DNA of 28,572 bases. Origin: Moniliella sp. 'wahieum'. Taxonomy: Eukaryota > Basidiomycota > Moniliellomycetes > Moniliellales > Moniliellaceae. The stretch is taken from the NCBI GenBank assembly GCA_003971905.1, contig RSEE01000183.1, positions 1 through 28,572 of the forward strand, written 5' to 3'. The translations under genes were made by a program, and so were the position numbers. Positions 1 to 9,346 of this stretch are shown piece by piece (position 1 is the first letter of the stretch; the number at the start of each line of letters is the position of its first letter). The notes under the pieces were generated by a model, which saw only the letters and a program-made list of their open reading frames with translations, was not told the DNA's origin and made no database searches.

Positions 1-270
1 GCTCTGCTTGGCTGTGCTCGGTGGCCGCTGCGTGCTCCGACACGAGACGGTCCTCCCTCTCTTCGTCCGGCCCGCATGGGCGCTGAGCGGCGTGTGTGTG
101 TGTCTGATAGAAGCGCCATGCGCCCCGTAGGCGCTACGCCATAGCCCCCCGCGCGCTCGTCGGACGCGAGGCGACACGCAGTTGGGAGGGAGCGCAGGTG
201 GGGTGACGTGCACAGCCCCTCCGCGACCGCCACGCGGGAGGGGCTGGTGCTGTGCTCTTGCCCCCCACCC
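1..270. other. Intergenic / 5' region of RFT1
   Basis: No convincing coding sequence is seen on either strand. The stretch holds a short (GT)n run near position 90-101 and closely spaced GGCGC-type inverted motifs around 114-150. It presumably carries the RFT1 promoter and part of an upstream gene flank that lies outside the window. Confidence 0.4.
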
Positions 271-2373
271 ATGCTTCGCCGCCGCCACCGCCGCCGCTGG
301 GCCATGCGCTGCGGCTGCTCGTGCAGCTCCAGCTCGCCGCGCGGCTCAGCACGTTTGTGCTCAACCATCTCCTCGTCCGCCTCACCTCCCCCGCCGTGTT
401 TGGCGCCGCGTCGATCCAGCTCGAGCTGCTCCTCGGCGTCGTCCTGTCTGCCGCCCGCGAAGGCGTCCGCGCCGCCACCCTGCGCGCCGAGCGTCCTTCG
501 TCTGCCTCTGCCTCTGCCTCCTCCTCCTCCTCGGGCTCGTCTCCCGCGCTCCCGCCCGCACAGCAGCAGATCCACAACCTCTCCTTCCTCAGTGTCGGCG
601 CCGGCCTGCTCTTGGCCCCCGCGGCGGCATGGGTGTACCTCACCCGCCTCGCCCCGGCCTCGCTCGCCTCGTCGCCCTACCTAGCGCCCTCGGTCGGTCT
701 CTACCTTACCGGCGGCGTGCTGGAGCTGCTCGCCGAACCGCTCTTCAATCACGCCCAGGCGGGCGGCAACGTTTCCCTGCGTGTGCGCGCCGGGGGGCGT
801 CGTTGGTGGCCAACTGCGTCGTGGTGCTCGTGTCGATTGTGCGGCCGAGCTGGGTGGGCATCCCCCTCGGCGACACGAGGGACGGGTACGAGTACGCCTT
901 GGTCGCCTACGGCTTGGGCCGCGCGGCAATGGGGTTGACGGTGCTGGTGGTGTATGTAGCGGCGTATGCGCAGGCAAGCGGATGGCGGGGTCTGGGCGAT
1001 TGCCGTGCCTCGCTACGCGCAGCAGCCTGGCCAGCGCGCGCCGCGCCTGTTCAGTCCGTCGGGCTTGCGCTTGGTTGCCGCGCTGATCCAGCAGGCGCTG
1101 TTCAAGTACGTGGGCGAGCTGGATAAGTTGGCCGTCGCGCGGCTCGGGTCGCTGGAAGACCAGGGCGGGTACGCGCTCGCGTCCAACTACGGCTCCCTGG
1201 TCGCTCGTCTCCTCTTTTTCCTATTGAAGAGGCGGCCGGATCCAGTTTGCGCGCGAGCGGGTGGCTTGCTGCCCGATGCCGAACCGGCACTGGCGACGGC
1301 GACGGCGACGGACAAGGCTACGGTCACGGCCGTCCAGGCTCGCTCGATAGCGCCTCGAAGCAGCTCTCTGACATCCTCCGCTTGCTCCTCCTCCTCGGCG
1401 CCTTCTTTTGTACGTTTGGGTTCCCCTGGCGCCGTGGGCACTGTGGATGTTGGCTGGCCGGGGATGGGCGTGCAACCCAGCGAGCGTCGCAGGGTTCCAG
1501 CTGGGCGTCTATGCGCTCTACGTGCCCGTCATGGGCATCAATGGGTCCGCCGAGGGCTTCCTCACCGCGACCGCTTCGCCGCACCTGCTACGCTTTACTC
1601 GCTCCTGCTCGCCCTGAGCAGCGGCGCGTTCATCGCCACCCTCGCCGCCTCGCATGCGCTCGAACCTACTCTGCGCACCCACCTCTTTACTTCGGGCGAC
1701 GGCGACGCGTTGGCCCATGCACTACGCCTCGGCCGCGCTGACGCTAGCTGCGATCGCGGCGACTGTCACGCGGGCCACGGCGTGCTTGGCTTACATTCGT
1801 TGGTTCTTCCGCTCCACCGCGCCGGCTGACCAGCCCAGCTTTGCATACCGCTTTCGCTCCGCCCAGCTGTTGCCGCTCTCCCGGTCCTTGCGGCCTTGGC
1901 GCGTGCGCGGGCTTGTTGAACCTCGCTCTGCCCTGGCCCGCGGCGTATGGCCACCCCGCCACCCCCCGCCACGCACGCTGGTCTCGCTACATGGGCACCA
2001 CGTACCCAGGCGCTTCCCCTCCTAACGTTTGCCCCGCCACGCTTCGTGATATTGTTCCTCCCGTTGGACTGGGTGCGGTTCTGGCCGTGGCATGCCTGAC
2101 ATTTGGTACGTCTCCCCCCCTCTCTCTGTCTCTCTCTCTCTGTCCTCCACCTTTCAGCCCTTTCCCTACCATGTGGATCTTCTAACGTTCTCTGTGTTGG
2201 GCCCGCATGCCAGCTTCGCAACCAACGCCATCCCCTCCCGCGTCTTTCCAAGCGGTAAATACGATGCAAGTTCATCCGCTCCAGCACTGGGCTCACTGGG
2301 ACAACCGTCACCCGTGGCCTGCGTACCAGACGAACGCCCTGGCGCTACTCTGGCGCTGCGCTGGTTCACATGA
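271..2373 (+). CDS. RFT1: RFT1-like ER membrane protein (lipid-linked oligosaccharide translocation), frame-broken
   Basis: Rft1 is a multi-spanning ER membrane protein of the MOP flippase superfamily, needed for N-glycosylation at the Man5GlcNAc2-PP-dolichol step; whether it is itself the flippase is disputed. Family signatures seen here are LSTFVLNHLLVRLTSPAVFG near the N-terminus, GVLELLAEPLF, VANCVVVLVSIVRPSW, the highly conserved SLEDQGGYALASNYGSLVAR (about 1156-1203), FPIEEA, and GVYALYVPVMGINGSAEGF (about 1503-1556). These lie in order but in different frames: breaks fall near 793 (G run), 985 (G run), 1210 (T run), 1233 and several later points. ATG 271 is the only nearby start; using it needs one missing base before the family homology begins. 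An intron at 2106-2213 (GTACGT, CTAAC, CAG) precedes a short last exon whose end at 2373 is tentative. The gene converges on ALKBH6 with a 58-bp gap. Confidence 0.85.
2106..2213 (+). other. Intron in RFT1
   Basis: The donor is GTACGT and the acceptor CAG. A CTAAC branch-site match lies about 25 nt before the acceptor, and a CT repeat (CTCTCTGTCTCTCTCTCTC) fills the middle. Inferred from signals only, because the downstream exon is poorly conserved. Confidence 0.5.
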
Positions 2374-2431
2374 GGTTCGTAGACGTCGTAGTGTTCGTAC
2401 CATCGTACCAGAATCGCATCCCGCTCCTCCT

Positions 2432-3542
2432 TCACGCCCCCAGGCCCAATTTCCGCGCCGCCAACCCGCCCAGCGCATGACTCACCCGCGCCACGTCCCG
2501 GAACGTCAAGCTGTAGCGCGTTTCGCGCTGCAACGCCTCCCCTCGCGCTGGGGTCGGGGTCCGAACCGTCCGGCTCGGTGGACGCCGTGCCTGTGCCGGT
2601 GCCTGTGGGGCTGGACGCACACGCAGCGGAAGGGGGAGGGGGAGGGGACAGCGTTGCCGCACCCACGTGCGGGACGCACTCTGGATGGGCACGCTGCGCT
2701 TGCTGCACCCTACGTTGCAAGTCCGCGTCGTGGAGCAACGCGGTATTCGCCACGCGCGCTAGACACTCCCCCCGTCCTCGGCGCGATCGGCAATGCCATG
2801 CAGCCAGTCGTGGTACGCGCTGCCGCGCGTGACGAGCAGCGAACGCCGTTCTTGCAGTAGGCTGAACGTCGGGTCGGGCGCGCGGGCGCCGCGTGCGCGT
2901 CGAGTGACCGGAGCGGCTGTCTCCCCAGACGGCAGAAGCGGAAGTAGGTGTAGGTGTGGGCGTCGCCCCAGCTGCCTCGAGCGACGCATCGTCAATCCAT
3001 TCGTAAATGTCCAGCAGCGCGTGCGAGCCGAGGGAAATGGTTGCTGTGACCGGCTCGTACGCCGGGCCATCGTCGTGCGGCATGATGCCCTGTCCCGGGG
3101 TGTACTCATTGATCAGGCAATGGTTCGGTGCGGCATGTCGCGTGCCCTGGAACGCACCGCACGCGGCCAAGCGCCCGACCAGGTCCGGGTACGAAGCTAG
3201 AAACGACGGCAAGCCCTGTGGGTCGGGCAACAACACGTTCTTCCCCTTGCCTGTTAACGTCCCGCCCCAGTACTGCAGCCGACGCGCTTGCAGGACCTTC
3301 CACTTGGGCTGCGGCGCATGCAGGATGTGCTCAATCAGGTACGCCTCCTCGTCCTCGGTGATAAAGTTGGGCAGGTAGAAGAAGCCCGGATGGGCCAAGG
3401 CCACGGGCGCCGCATCCGACGCCGCCGCCGACGGCGTGGCAATGCGATACTTGGGCTGCGGCACGGGGATGCGATTCGCTTCGCCCACCTGGGCGTCGGG
3501 CGGCTGCTGGAGCAGCGTGGCAGATGGCGGTGGCGCGCTCAT
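2432..3542 (-). CDS. ALKBH6-like Fe(II)/2-oxoglutarate dioxygenase
   Basis: AlkB-family dioxygenase most like ALKBH6, whose physiological substrate is not firmly established. From ATG 3542 one open frame covers the N-terminal half: PGFFYLPNFITEDEEAYLIE, then RRLQYWGGTLTGKGKNVLLP, then the core NEYTPGQGIMPHDDGPAYEP, which carries the HxD iron ligands, then ATISLGSHALLDIYEW. The C-terminal half continues in other frames: ERRSLLVTRGSAYHDWLHGI (about 2800-2850) and RYSLTFRDVARVSHALGG, which carries the arginine expected to bind 2-oxoglutarate. The stop is at 2432. A serine/threonine/proline-rich insert follows the HxD half. At least three frame breaks separate the two halves. It lies downstream of MIA40 on the same strand, with its own 400-bp upstream region. 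Confidence 0.85.
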
Positions 3543-3942
3543 GCACGCGCGCAAGGGGTAAGGCTGGTGGTGGTGGTGGCAAAGTGCCTCCCGTCGGCGT
3601 CTACGTCGTCTGCCAGGTCATGTGACCATGGGATCGTCGCTGCGGCTGCTGCGCTCGGACCAGAAGCTTCGCGAGCGGTCTAGCTGAACGTTCAAACCAA
3701 TCCACTGCTTCTTCTCTGGCGGGAACAAATGGCCTCCGGGAGGCGCTACACCTGTCTGTCTGCCTTCCTGTGTCCTCTTTCGTAAGACTACCTTCTCATC
3801 CCTCCTTCCCACCAGCATGTTGGACAGCTTTTGCTTCTGCCACGCTGGCGGCGCCGCGCGCGCAGGGGGAGGCCAAGAGCAGTGCAAGCCGGAGGTGCAA
3901 ATAGAAGGGGCAAACGTGGGTTGGGTTGGTGGGGTGCGGGAG
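3543..3942. other. Intergenic: MIA40 3' end and ALKBH6 promoter
   Basis: No supported gene. The stretch must contain the MIA40 3' UTR and the promoter of the ALKBH6-like gene, both on the minus strand. Short open frames here have no recognisable family features. Confidence 0.4.
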
Positions 3943-4904
3943 TTACTGTTGGAGCCGGCCGGCTGGGCTAGGCCTAGGCGTAGACGTAGGCTTAGGCCTG
4001 GGCCTGGCCTCAGCCTTGGCCTTGGCCTCAGCTTCTGCCTCGGCTTCGGCCGCCCGAGCCGCCTCTTCGTCATCGGCAATCTCCTCGGCATACACATCCG
4101 GGTGCTGGCGGAAACACGTCTGCATGTGCTGGAACTTGTCCACGCAGTCGAACCCCTTGGGCTCGGCTTCGCTAAACACAAAGCAGCTGAACGCCAGCTT
4201 GAACTCTTCCCCACAGGGGCCGTGGGCCATGCCGCCGAGACAGGGACAGTCCCAGTTGATCTCCCCTGTGCGCGGGTCAATGGCCGCCGCCTGCGGGTCG
4301 TCCGACAAGGCCCCTCGGCCTCGGCGGCCAGTGCGGCCAGCTCAGCATCCACCACAGTCGCCGCCACCTCCTCCACCGCCTCGGCATCTCCACGTGGTCA
4401 TCGCAGTCGCAGTCGCAGTCGCAGTCGCAGTCGCATTCCGCGGTTAGTTTCGTCCGGCGCCGAGAGGCTAGGAGGGACAAAGAAGAAACGTACCTGTGCC
4501 CTCTACGGTGATTTCATCGACTACCTCGCCCGAGTCGCGGATGATGGCAATGCGCTCATTGTAACTCTGGCGACGGGGGGGCGCGCCAGAAGCGGAGGAC
4601 GACGGGGTGTAGGGAGGCTCCTGCTCCTTCGCGGGCTCGGCAGACGTGCTGGAGCGCGTGATGTGGGACAGACGCGGCGGCGTAGTTGGAGCGCCCTTCG
4701 AGGTGCAGCGCGGGCGCCGTGGCGCGTAGAGCGCGGTGCCAGCAAGCAGGGCGCCGGCAGCGGCCGCGGCGGACACGGCAGCGGAGCGGCGCGCGGGCGC
4801 AGGCGCAGTGGAGGCAAAGCGCACGCCAGCGGCCAGGGCGCTGGGGCTGGGGCTGGGGCGGCGCAGGAGGGGCGCGCAGCAGCGACGGCAGGGCGGAAGA
4901 GCAT
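3943..4904 (-). CDS. MIA40: MIA40 mitochondrial intermembrane-space import oxidoreductase
   Basis: Mia40 oxidises and traps cysteine-rich proteins in the mitochondrial intermembrane space, working with Erv1. From ATG 4904 there is an Arg/Ala-rich presequence, then a hydrophobic anchor ([18 protein letters not shown]), a Ser/Pro-rich linker, an intron, an acidic stretch, and the catalytic core. The core has the redox CPC in [16 protein letters not shown], followed by twin CX9C motifs: [11 protein letters not shown] and [11 protein letters not shown]. The core frame (3943-4308) is uninterrupted. One missing G in GAGGGG near 4312 links it to the acidic segment, and another break lies in the N-terminal 100 codons. 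The tail is an Ala/Glu/Lys/Arg/Pro low-complexity run, coded by GGCCTNGGC-like repeats at about 3965-4035. Estimated length is about 285 residues, within the fungal range. Confidence 0.93.
4388..4493 (-). other. Intron in MIA40 with hexanucleotide repeat
   Basis: On the minus strand the donor is GTACGT (4493) and a CTAAC branch-site match lies near 4445. The acceptor that keeps the flanking frames open is GAG at 4388, not the usual CAG or TAG. A (CGACTG)n array lies between branch site and acceptor. The exon junction T-D-A-E-A-V-E-E is plausible, but the acceptor is tentative. Confidence 0.5.
4402..4435. repeat. Hexanucleotide microsatellite (CGCAGT)5+
   Basis: Five perfect tandem copies of CGCAGT plus a partial CGCA on the plus strand. 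It lies inside the inferred MIA40 intron, between branch site and acceptor. On the minus strand one frame would read an alternating Cys-Asp run, which does not fit the protein. Confidence 0.9.
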
Positions 4905-5530
4905 GGATGGCGTACACGCAGGCCGAGGTGGTCGGGACGCTTCTCGACATGCCCGTCCCCCGGACGCTTCTGACGGGAAAAAGCCCAGGCATCCACGCCC
5001 AATTCCGCCCGCGGAAGCTGCGCCATGGGGTGACGATCTTGTGATGCTGTGATGCTGTGATGTGGGGGTGATGGCGTGTATGGTTGGGTGGCCAGCATGA
5101 ACCAGATGGCTTAAGCGCTTGGTAAGCGCAACCGCACGGCCCAATTGCCAATTGCTGCGTCGCCCCAATGAGCAATTGCCAATGCGCTGGCTGCCACAGC
5201 CTCCCCACGCATCCTCCGACACGCCGGTGGATACTCGATACGCAGGCCATGGCTGCCAGCGTAGCCACCATGGGCACTAGGATGCTACTGCCCCCCCACC
5301 TGTCCCATGCGCACGCTGGCGACGTTGGCGGGTGGGGCCACCAGGCACTGAAGAGCTGCGTTGAGCTTTCGCACCGCAGCCTTCCTTTGGGTCCCCGTCC
5401 TGGTGGGCGCCCGCTTGGCGTACGGCCTACGGCCTGAGGCTGCGGCTCCGCTAGCCGAGGCACGCAAGTGTTGCCGACAAGAGGGCGCGTGGGCCCCGGG
5501 GGGTCGCGTATATAGCCCCTCTCTCGGCCG
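4905..5530. promoter_or_regulatory. Divergent promoter region between MIA40 and the zinc-finger gene
   Basis: Both flanking genes read outward, so this stretch must hold both promoters. It contains three tandem octamers GTGATGCT/GTGATGCT/GTGATGTG (5041-5064), two exact copies of CAATTGCCAAT (5142-5152 and 5173-5183) whose starts are 31 bp apart, an extra CCAAT at 5164-5168, and a TATA-like TATATA at 5509-5514. No coding sequence is supported here. Confidence 0.5.
5142..5183. repeat. Paired CAATTGCCAAT direct repeat
   Basis: The 11-mer CAATTGCCAAT occurs at 5142-5152 and again at 5173-5183. Each copy contains the palindrome CAATTG overlapping ATTGCCAAT. Spacing of 31 bp is close to three helical turns, as expected for a pair of protein binding sites. 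No factor can be named. Confidence 0.6.
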
Positions 5531-5865
5531 ATGTCTTCTTGCGTAGCACCATCCGCGTGCTGCCCCCCGCAGAGCGCTGAGGCTGAGAGTGAGAGTGGGA
5601 TTGGACGCCGGCATGCCCTGCGCCTCGCCACCGCGTGCGGAAGGGGAGCTGCCGCTGCCGCCTGTGCCCGCTGGCGACGGTACGTGTCCTGCCCGGCTCC
5701 GAGGGAGCCCACCAGAGCGGAGCAGACTGACTCATCCCGCGCAAAGAACAACAGTACTTTGTGTGCTACCGCTGCCACGCACGCTACCTCTACCTGGGCG
5801 ACTATGGGCGGCACGTGGAGCGCTCCCATTCGTTCTACGACGCCTTCCTCCCCGACTCGGGTTAG
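5531..5865 (+). CDS. Small C2H2 zinc-finger protein, unrecognised
   Basis: The C-terminal exon (5755-5865) encodes YFVCYRCHARYLYLGDYGRH followed by VERSHSFYDAFLPDSG and a stop. This is a single C-X2-C-X12-H-X4-H finger at the extreme C-terminus. An intron at 5680-5754 (GTACGT, CTGAC, CAG) joins it to a first exon that may begin at ATG 5531. That exon is Ser/Glu/Ala/Arg-rich with no family match I recognise, and its frame into exon 2 is uncertain. TATATA lies only 17 bp before ATG 5531, so the true start may be downstream. The product would be about 85 residues. One finger suggests protein or RNA contact more than classical DNA binding; the function is unknown. Confidence 0.5.
5680..5754 (+). 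other. Intron in the zinc-finger gene
   Basis: GTACGT donor, CTGAC branch-site match at about 5727, and CAG acceptor just before the codons for the zinc finger. An alternative AAG acceptor lies 8 bp earlier. Confidence 0.5.
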
Positions 5866-6222
5866 CCGTCCCCACGCTGTCCCGGGCCGCCACCAGACCG
5901 CAGGCCACACCACATCCATCCATCCGGTCTTTCCTTTCCTTTCCTTCCCTACACAAACGGCTAGATCAATACCCCCCCCCCCAAACGGAGCTGCATCCTC
6001 CGTTCTACCTCTGCCAAGCAATCCCCACAACCAGACGCCCGCGCGCGGCGAGCAGAGTCCATGCGGTGCAACATTCATAGATCGATGCTAGTGCAAATCA
6101 GGCTGCTCAGGAAGGAACGTGGCCAGCAGTGCCGTGGCGCACGCAGGTACGTACGCAGGCCCTCTGGGGAAAAAAGGCGGGGTGGTGGCAAGAACGCGGA
6201 CATAATTCCGACAAGGGACCAA
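5866..6222. other. Convergent intergenic region
   Basis: This lies between the 3' ends of the zinc-finger gene and HMG-CoA synthase. It includes a CCTTTC repeat tract (about 5931-5947) and a C9 homopolymer near 5972. No gene is supported. Confidence 0.4.
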
Positions 6223-7671
6223 TTAGGCCTTCGGCACACGCGCGTAGAATCGCCTGTACATGTGGTCGACCTTGGTGAGGTAAAAGGAGCCCGGCCAGAG
6301 GTTGGAGAGGAGGCCCTGCGGGTCGTACTCGACGGCATTGTGGTTGTCCTCGCGCGTCTTGAGCGCATCCACGTACTGCTGCACCGGCACGACTGTCATC
6401 GCGTCCAGACGCGTTGCAAGTCAATCTTGCTCACGATCGGCGCCACGTCACCGACGACCTTGATGGAAAAGATGGATGCGGCCGAGCCCGAACCAAACGA
6501 GTACATCAGGATCCGCTTGCCCTGCACCTCCTTGGTCTGGTTCGACAGAGCGACAGCAGGCCAGCGTAGAGCGACGCGGTGTACATGTTGCCGCACCGAC
6601 GCACCGTGTCCATCCCGGGCTCCAGCATCGCATTGTGCGCCTTGGAGAAGCCCATAAACGTCTTCTCCACCGTCTTGTCCGCAATGGTCGACTGGCGCTC
6701 CTTGGTGGTCACCGACGCGTCCACGCCTTCAAACGCCGCATTCTTGGGGTCGGCCAAAAAGTCATTGTAAAACAGACGACCAAATCCCTTTTGCACCAGC
6801 TTGGCATACGGCGAGTGCATCACGACATAGTCAAAGTCGGTCGTCTTGACCTGCGCCTTGAGCGCCTCGGGGCTCGCATGGCCATTCGCAAGCGTCGTCC
6901 CGGCCGCCTTGGCCGCCGCCTTGGCCGCCTTGACGCGGTACGCGTCCCAGGCACGGTCCAGGCAGCCGAGGTACGTCTGCAGCGTCTCGGGCCCATCGAC
7001 AGTCGGGTACTCGGACGACAGGTTGGGCTTGTAAAAGTCCCACGTGTTGGTCATGTGGGTGCCGTGGATCGGGTCGACAACCAAGGGCGCATCGGGCCCA
7101 ATCAAAAACGCCACGCGCCGCGCCGCCGACCGGACGCGCCGAGCCTCGGCATAGATCGCAATGTCGCCCATGACCACAATCGCGTCCGGCCGTCCCAGGA
7201 GGAAGACTCGACCCAGTTGATCGCATTGAACAGCGCATTCGTACCGCCATAGCACGCGTTCTTGCTGTCCAGCCCCTCAATGTCCATGTTGCCACTCTCC
7301 TTGAACAGGTCCATCAGCACCGTCTTGACACTCTTCGACTTGTCAATGATCGTCTCCGTGCCCACGTCCAGACGGCCAATCGAGGGGGTCAATGCTGTAC
7401 TTGTCCATCAGGTTCTTGACGGCTGCGGCGGGGCGGGGCGTGGTGAGCAGAGGCAAGCACAGGCAGGGGAGGGGAGGGGGGACATACTGGTGAGGAGGAA
7501 CGAGTTGATGTCCTCGCGGTCGTCGGTGAAGGTCATGAACTTCTGGCCAAAGCCAATGGTGTACTTGCCCTTGGACGCCATCAAAGTCCTCGAGCGCATC
7601 CTGGGAGATGGCGCGGCGGGGGAAGTAGACTTCGGCAGCCTTGATGCCGACGTTGTGGGGCGGGTGGACAT
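6223..7671 (-). CDS. ERG13: Hydroxymethylglutaryl-CoA synthase (ERG13)
   Basis: HMG-CoA synthase condenses acetyl-CoA with acetoacetyl-CoA in the mevalonate/ergosterol pathway, in the cytosol. ATG 7671 gives MSTRP, then (after one missing C) [40 protein letters not shown] follows, then a 65-bp intron, then [20 protein letters not shown] and the catalytic cysteine in [20 protein letters not shown]. Further on are [16 protein letters not shown], the active-site histidine region [20 protein letters not shown], and the C-terminus [20 protein letters not shown] ending in VPKA and a stop at 6223. Three missing G residues within 7110-7195 restore [13 protein letters not shown] and the following glycine-rich segment. 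Other breaks fall near 6380-6590. Estimated length is about 465 residues, normal for the family. Confidence 0.95.
7423..7487 (-). other. Intron in HMG-CoA synthase
   Basis: A 65-bp intron on the minus strand with donor GTATGT and acceptor CAG. Splicing joins SFLLT to [12 protein letters not shown] through a shared Thr codon, as expected from the family alignment. Confidence 0.8.
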
Positions 7672-8417
7672 GGGGGGGGGGGTAGTGAAGAAGGAGACAG
7701 GCGAGCACCGCAGCAAGAAGAAGGCGGAAGCGGCAGTTTAAAGCTGCCCGGAGTGTCCGGGGGGGGCGCAACCCTAGCGCTGGGATGCGCGTGCAAAAGC
7801 AGGCCATTGGGGGGCGGGGGGGGGCACACTGGCGCGGTGCCTCCCGTGCGGCTGGCGCACGAGCAGCGTGACACGTCGCGCTGGGACGCTGGCCGGTGCG
7901 TGGCTGGCGCCGTGCCGTGCCTGGCGCCGGGCGCCGACCCGCCCCACACGCACTGCCCCCGTGCGGCGGCGAACGCAGCGCCCAGCGCGCCCAACCAACC
8001 CAGCCGATCAAATCGAACGCACCCACGCGGCCGGGCGTCTTACGTACGCATCCGCTGCTGCACACGTGGCTTGCCAGCGTGGCTGTCCCATCTGATTAAT
8101 CATTAGTGCTGGCAACGCATCGCTCCCACACGGCCTGTGTGCAGATCCTCCTCTTCCGCAGCGTCCTCTCTTCTTGCTCTTATCTTGTCCGTCGCCATCG
8201 CCAGCGCCAGCGCCATCGCCATCGCCATCGCCATCTCCCTCCAGTCCCATCTTCGCAGGCACCAAGGTGGCTTACAGCCCCCTTTCGCAGGATTCATCTT
8301 GTGGAGTAGATTCCCATTGCGGACGGAATTCTCCGAGCATCCCAACGCCCTCCCTCAGTCATCGGAACAACACCATCAACAAACAGAAGCATAGCGCCCT
8401 CCCGCCCAATCCAACCC
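7672..8417. promoter_or_regulatory. Upstream region of HMG-CoA synthase
   Basis: No supported coding sequence. G8-G9 homopolymers flank the start codon of the synthase. A CGCCAT/CGCCAG hexanucleotide array sits at 8193-8234. Sterol-responsive control would be expected for this gene, but I see no site I would name with confidence. Confidence 0.35.
8193..8234. repeat. Hexanucleotide repeat (CGCCAT/CGCCAG)7
   Basis: Seven tandem hexamers in the order CAT, CAG, CAG, CAT, CAT, CAT, CAT, counted as CGC-CAN units. It lies in the HMG-CoA synthase upstream region, about 200 bp from the tRNA 3' end. Confidence 0.85.
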
Positions 8418-8430
8418 AAAAAGACAAAAA
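8418..8430 (-). terminator. RNA polymerase III terminator of tRNA-Leu
   Basis: On the minus strand, two runs of five T separated by GTC begin 3 bp after the tRNA discriminator base. This is the expected oligo-T terminator for a Pol III gene. Confidence 0.8.
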
Positions 8431-8433
8431 TAT

Positions 8434-8526
8434 GACGAGAGTGGGATTCGAACCCACGCCCCGGAGGACTGCGGTCGAGGTAGGCGTACCTTAACACAGC
8501 GCGTTAGACCACTTCGCTATCTCGCC
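8434..8526 (-). tRNA. tRNA-Leu (anticodon AAG) with short intron
   Basis: On the minus strand, the acceptor GGCGAGA pairs with TCTCGTC, and the discriminator at 8433 is A. The D-arm region carries AGTGGTCTAAC. The anticodon stem CTGTG/CGCAG encloses TTAAGG, giving anticodon AAG, plus about 14 extra nt consistent with an intron at the canonical position after base 37. A variable region of about 12 nt and the T-arm GTGGG-TTCGAAT-CCCAC follow. The long variable arm, A discriminator and AAG anticodon agree on leucine. Confidence 0.92.
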
Positions 8527-9346
8527 TGTTAGTGTCCTTTACCCCCATATCTGTCGCCCTCACTCATGTGTCCTTGCTTTGCTGGTGTGCCGTGCATTCC
8601 CCTGGGCAAGTAGAGCGGTAAGATCTAAGAACAAACAGGCGGATCGCGGACAGGGAAGGATGAAAAGCCATAGGAATCGACCCAGGCTCACTTTCGCCCA
8701 GAAAGACGGAGGAAAGAAATATATTCTCCCTCCAGCAGCCACATGCACTCAGGGCGAAATAGGCCCACAGTGCGCAGCTCGTCGCGTGGGAGAAACAAAG
8801 CGAGTAGGAGAGGGCCCAGGGAGAGAAGAGAATGCGAATGGAAACAAGCAGGAGAGGCACGGCCGTTGAAGTAGAAATCCGAGTTGTTGGTGGTTGGTTG
8901 CAAACAAGAACTTAAGCCAGACATACGACCCACTCAGGACCTGGGCAGAAGGATCTGTAGACAAGCTAACTGAAGCTGGCGTGCTATCCCGGTGTGCCTC
9001 CTTCTCTCGTTGGAGGTTCCGTACTTAGCCTCCCATTGGACACTCGTACTCAGTCTCCAGTCTATCCGCCCAAACATCGAATCCAACAGACAGCTATCCT
9101 CGGGCCACCACAAGCGTCGCTGCCACCGCTCCTGCCCTTACATGAGTCTACCTCTATATCATCCCACTGCAGAACACCCGCACGTAGTCTCGGGAGACGA
9201 ATCCGAGGGATCAGATCCCGTCTGGGAGGGTCCTTTCGCTTGCTCTGTGCACACAGCCCGGCGATCGATGATCGACATGAAGATCATTTCCATCCGACAG
9301 CGACCCAAAGTCAAACTGCAAGCTCCAACAGGTTCGGACAAGCTTC
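8527..9346. other. Intergenic: tRNA upstream region and 3' flank of the coiled-coil gene
   Basis: This stretch is less GC-rich than its surroundings. I found no conserved motif in any frame and no second tRNA-type internal promoter. The C-terminus of the neighbouring minus-strand gene could extend to about 9160 if a further frame break is present. Confidence 0.35.

Noticed and set aside
271..2373. RFT1 as a pseudogene
   Set aside because: It has many breaks, but neighbouring essential genes (HMG-CoA synthase, MIA40, BDF1) carry the same kind of missing-base breaks, so sequence error is more likely.
3817..5052. Long plus-strand open frame over MIA40
   Set aside because: Antisense to the CPC/CX9C core of MIA40; composition is Gly/Arg-rich shadow sequence.
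4468..6078. Long minus-strand open frame across MIA40 exon 1, the divergent promoter and the zinc-finger gene
   Set aside because: Only the 4494-4904 part matches MIA40. The rest is antisense to other features, lacks family motifs, and is kept open by high GC.
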